Positions 4,686 through 5,982 of a stretch of 5,982 bases of DNA are shown here, piece after piece. Origin of the DNA: JANRLJ01 sp034437895 (GTDB lineage: Bacteria; Chloroflexota; Anaerolineae; Aggregatilineales; Phototrophicaceae); contig DAOTTO010000293.1 of assembly GCA_034437895.1 (NCBI GenBank), positions 1 to 5,982 on the forward strand. The letters run 5' to 3'. The notes beneath the pieces are model-generated. The model worked only from the letters and a program-made list of their open reading frames with translations. It did not search any database and was not told the origin of the DNA. Within the stretch, counting starts at the first letter, position 1; each line of letters starts with the position of its first letter. The translations under genes and the position numbers were made by a program.

Positions 4686-5982
4686 GGGTTATTTAAAAGA
4701 TACGGCAGCGGTTCGCCGGGTGTCGTCTCGGTTTTTGGCAGGATACATGCCTGTACCGGAAGTGATCCGTCTAGCGCGGGCGGCAGATCAGGCGTAGGTT
4801 CGAGCGACACCTGCCCATCGCGGCTGACGCGAAACAAAATGACGTTTTGCAAATCATAACTAAGATAATATTCCAGCGGTTCAGGATAACCCGCTAAACC
4901 GCGCACATACCAGCTTGGCACGTCGGAAATCTTCCCCTGATAGCTCGGCACACCAAAAAAGAGGCAGGTCATGTGATGTACATGATACGTCCAACCGAAG
5001 GGCGATGGCACATCTTCATCCAGCGCAAAAAAGATCGTCGAATCAGGTTGCAGCGGCGGCATCAGGCGGTTGGCCTGCTGAAAAATGCTGGACACATTTT
5101 CAAAATCCACCGCTGGACTCCAATAGCCATTACGCGCTTGTAAATTATACGCATTAGCAACAGCAAACATCACAAGCAAGCCACTTACCCCAACGGCCCA
5201 CGCCCGCTGAAACCGCCGCGCCAAAAATGCACCGCTTAACCCAATTGCCAGCGCCCATAAAACCGACTGTGGTAACGATGCGACAAATTCATACCGCAGC
5301 GTAGGATAATCGACTAAATCAGGGACATTCGGAATTGGGATAATCACCCAAGGGGCAATGCTCAGCAGCAGGCATACAAAGCCGACGATTATGCCGATAA
5401 GATACGTTCTACGCAGCGGTGTAAAGTTGGCGTGGCGCGACCCCACCCATAACGGCAGAACAATCAGCAAAAGCGCGACGACCCCATACAATCCGAAACG
5501 TGGCAGCGAGTCGATTGCGGTGATAAAGTTGAAAAGGGGACGAAACAAATTCTTCAAATTTTCGAGAAGTACGTCGAGCGTCAGATTTTGTTGAATTTCC
5601 GCACTGTACCCAATTTGATACGCCGTCTTTGAAAATTTCAGGAATAGAATAAAGCGTAATGCACACAGGGTCATAACACCCAACCACGCATAACTCCACG
5701 TCCATGCACGTCGTCGCCAGCCCATCATCGGAATAAATGCCAATGTATAAAGCATGACAAAAAACACCGCTTCATAATGCAGCAGCGCTACACCCTCCAG
5801 AACACAAGCAATTACCAAAAGCCAGCGCCACCCATGACGATAAGACAGTAAAAACAAAAATATCGCGCCCGTCGTCACGAGCATACCGCCATAAAAGGTG
5901 TTCATGAAGATAGTCGCAAAGCGAAGCTGTTCCGACGGATTGACAATAAACAGCACCGCCGCGATCAACGGCAGCCCATTGC
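4682..5982 (-). CDS. Multi-pass membrane protein, possible GT-C-type glycosyltransferase or envelope glycan protein (5' end outside window)
   Basis: The minus-strand frame is open from the right edge (first visible codons N-G-L-P-L-I-A-A) to a TAA at 4682-4684, giving 432 complete visible codons. The in-frame TTG at 5968 is not a credible start: hydrophobic sequence continues upstream, so the true start lies beyond the window. Counting from that TTG as residue 1, eight hydrophobic segments plus a partial one at the edge fall at about 25-42, 47-63, 64-82, 93-110, 158-175, 187-208, 232-250 and 256-274. About 150 mostly soluble residues follow, including FALDEDVPSPFGW (314-326) and YHVHHMT (328-334). 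The long membrane domain followed by a soluble tail resembles GT-C transferases that use polyprenyl-phosphate sugars, and the neighbours fit. However, the N-terminal region that carries the diagnostic acidic motif of GT-C enzymes is missing, so the family is not proven. An O-antigen polymerase-like protein is an alternative. Confidence 0.75.
   Translation of the reverse strand, partial: NGLPLIAAVLFIVNPSEQLRFATIFMNTFYGGMLVTTGAIFLFLLSYRHGWRWLLVIACVLEGVALLHYEAVFFVMLYTLAFIPMMGWRRRAWTWSYAWLGVMTLCALRFILFLKFSKTAYQIGYSAEIQQNLTLDVLLENLKNLFRPLFNFITAIDSLPRFGLYGVVALLLIVLPLWVGSRHANFTPLRRTYLIGIIVGFVCLLLSIAPWVIIPIPNVPDLVDYPTLRYEFVASLPQSVLWALAIGLSGAFLARRFQRAWAVGVSGLLVMFAVANAYNLQARNGYWSPAVDFENVSSIFQQANRLMPPLQPDSTIFFALDEDVPSPFGWTYHVHHMTCLFFGVPSYQGKISDVPSWYVRGLAGYPEPLEYYLSYDLQNVILFRVSRDGQVSLEPTPDLPPALDGSLPVQACILPKTETTPGEPLPYLLNNP

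Overview
The window is part of a bacterial surface-polysaccharide or glycan-biosynthesis cluster. The + strand carries, in order, the last 17 codons of an upstream gene, a hexapeptide-repeat acyltransferase, two adjacent and dissimilar class I SAM-dependent methyltransferases, an extended-SDR nucleotide-sugar epimerase/dehydratase, and a GT4-type glycosyltransferase. The minus strand carries the C-terminal part of a multi-pass membrane protein that runs off the right edge of the window.

Layout. Positions 1-56 hold the end of a preceding reading frame whose TGA overlaps the ATG of the acyltransferase (ATGA). The acyltransferase (53-694) is followed by a 69-bp gap and then methyltransferase A (764-1549), which overlaps methyltransferase B (1542-2393) by 8 bp. 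A 143-bp gap follows, mostly filled by an imperfect palindromic element of about 83 bp. It has a perfect 12-bp central stem, related outer ends, and a 7-bp direct repeat on both flanks, so it looks like a small non-autonomous mobile element (MITE) inserted exactly at the stop codon of methyltransferase B. The epimerase (2537-3508) has the clearest ribosome binding site of the window and overlaps the glycosyltransferase (3483-4685). The glycosyltransferase and the minus-strand gene meet tail to tail with stop codons overlapping by 4 bp.

How the genes may work together (inference). The epimerase would supply a nucleotide sugar and the GT4 enzyme would transfer a sugar onto a growing glycan. The acyltransferase and the two methyltransferases would decorate sugars with O-acyl and methyl groups. 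The membrane protein could be a GT-C-type transferase or another envelope glycan protein. No substrate can be deduced from sequence alone.

Organism. GC content looks near 50% by eye, and spacing is tight with overlapping starts and stops. The dispersed-repeat type (ends like GGACTTACGCAG, core like GTAGGGGCGA) is one I associate with Chloroflexota and cyanobacteria. A Chloroflexota (Anaerolineae-like) bacterium is my best guess, with low confidence. I found no RNA genes, CRISPR array, transposase gene or convincing promoter. The most unusual item is the MITE-like element. I do not see evidence for a wholly new defence or mobile system.
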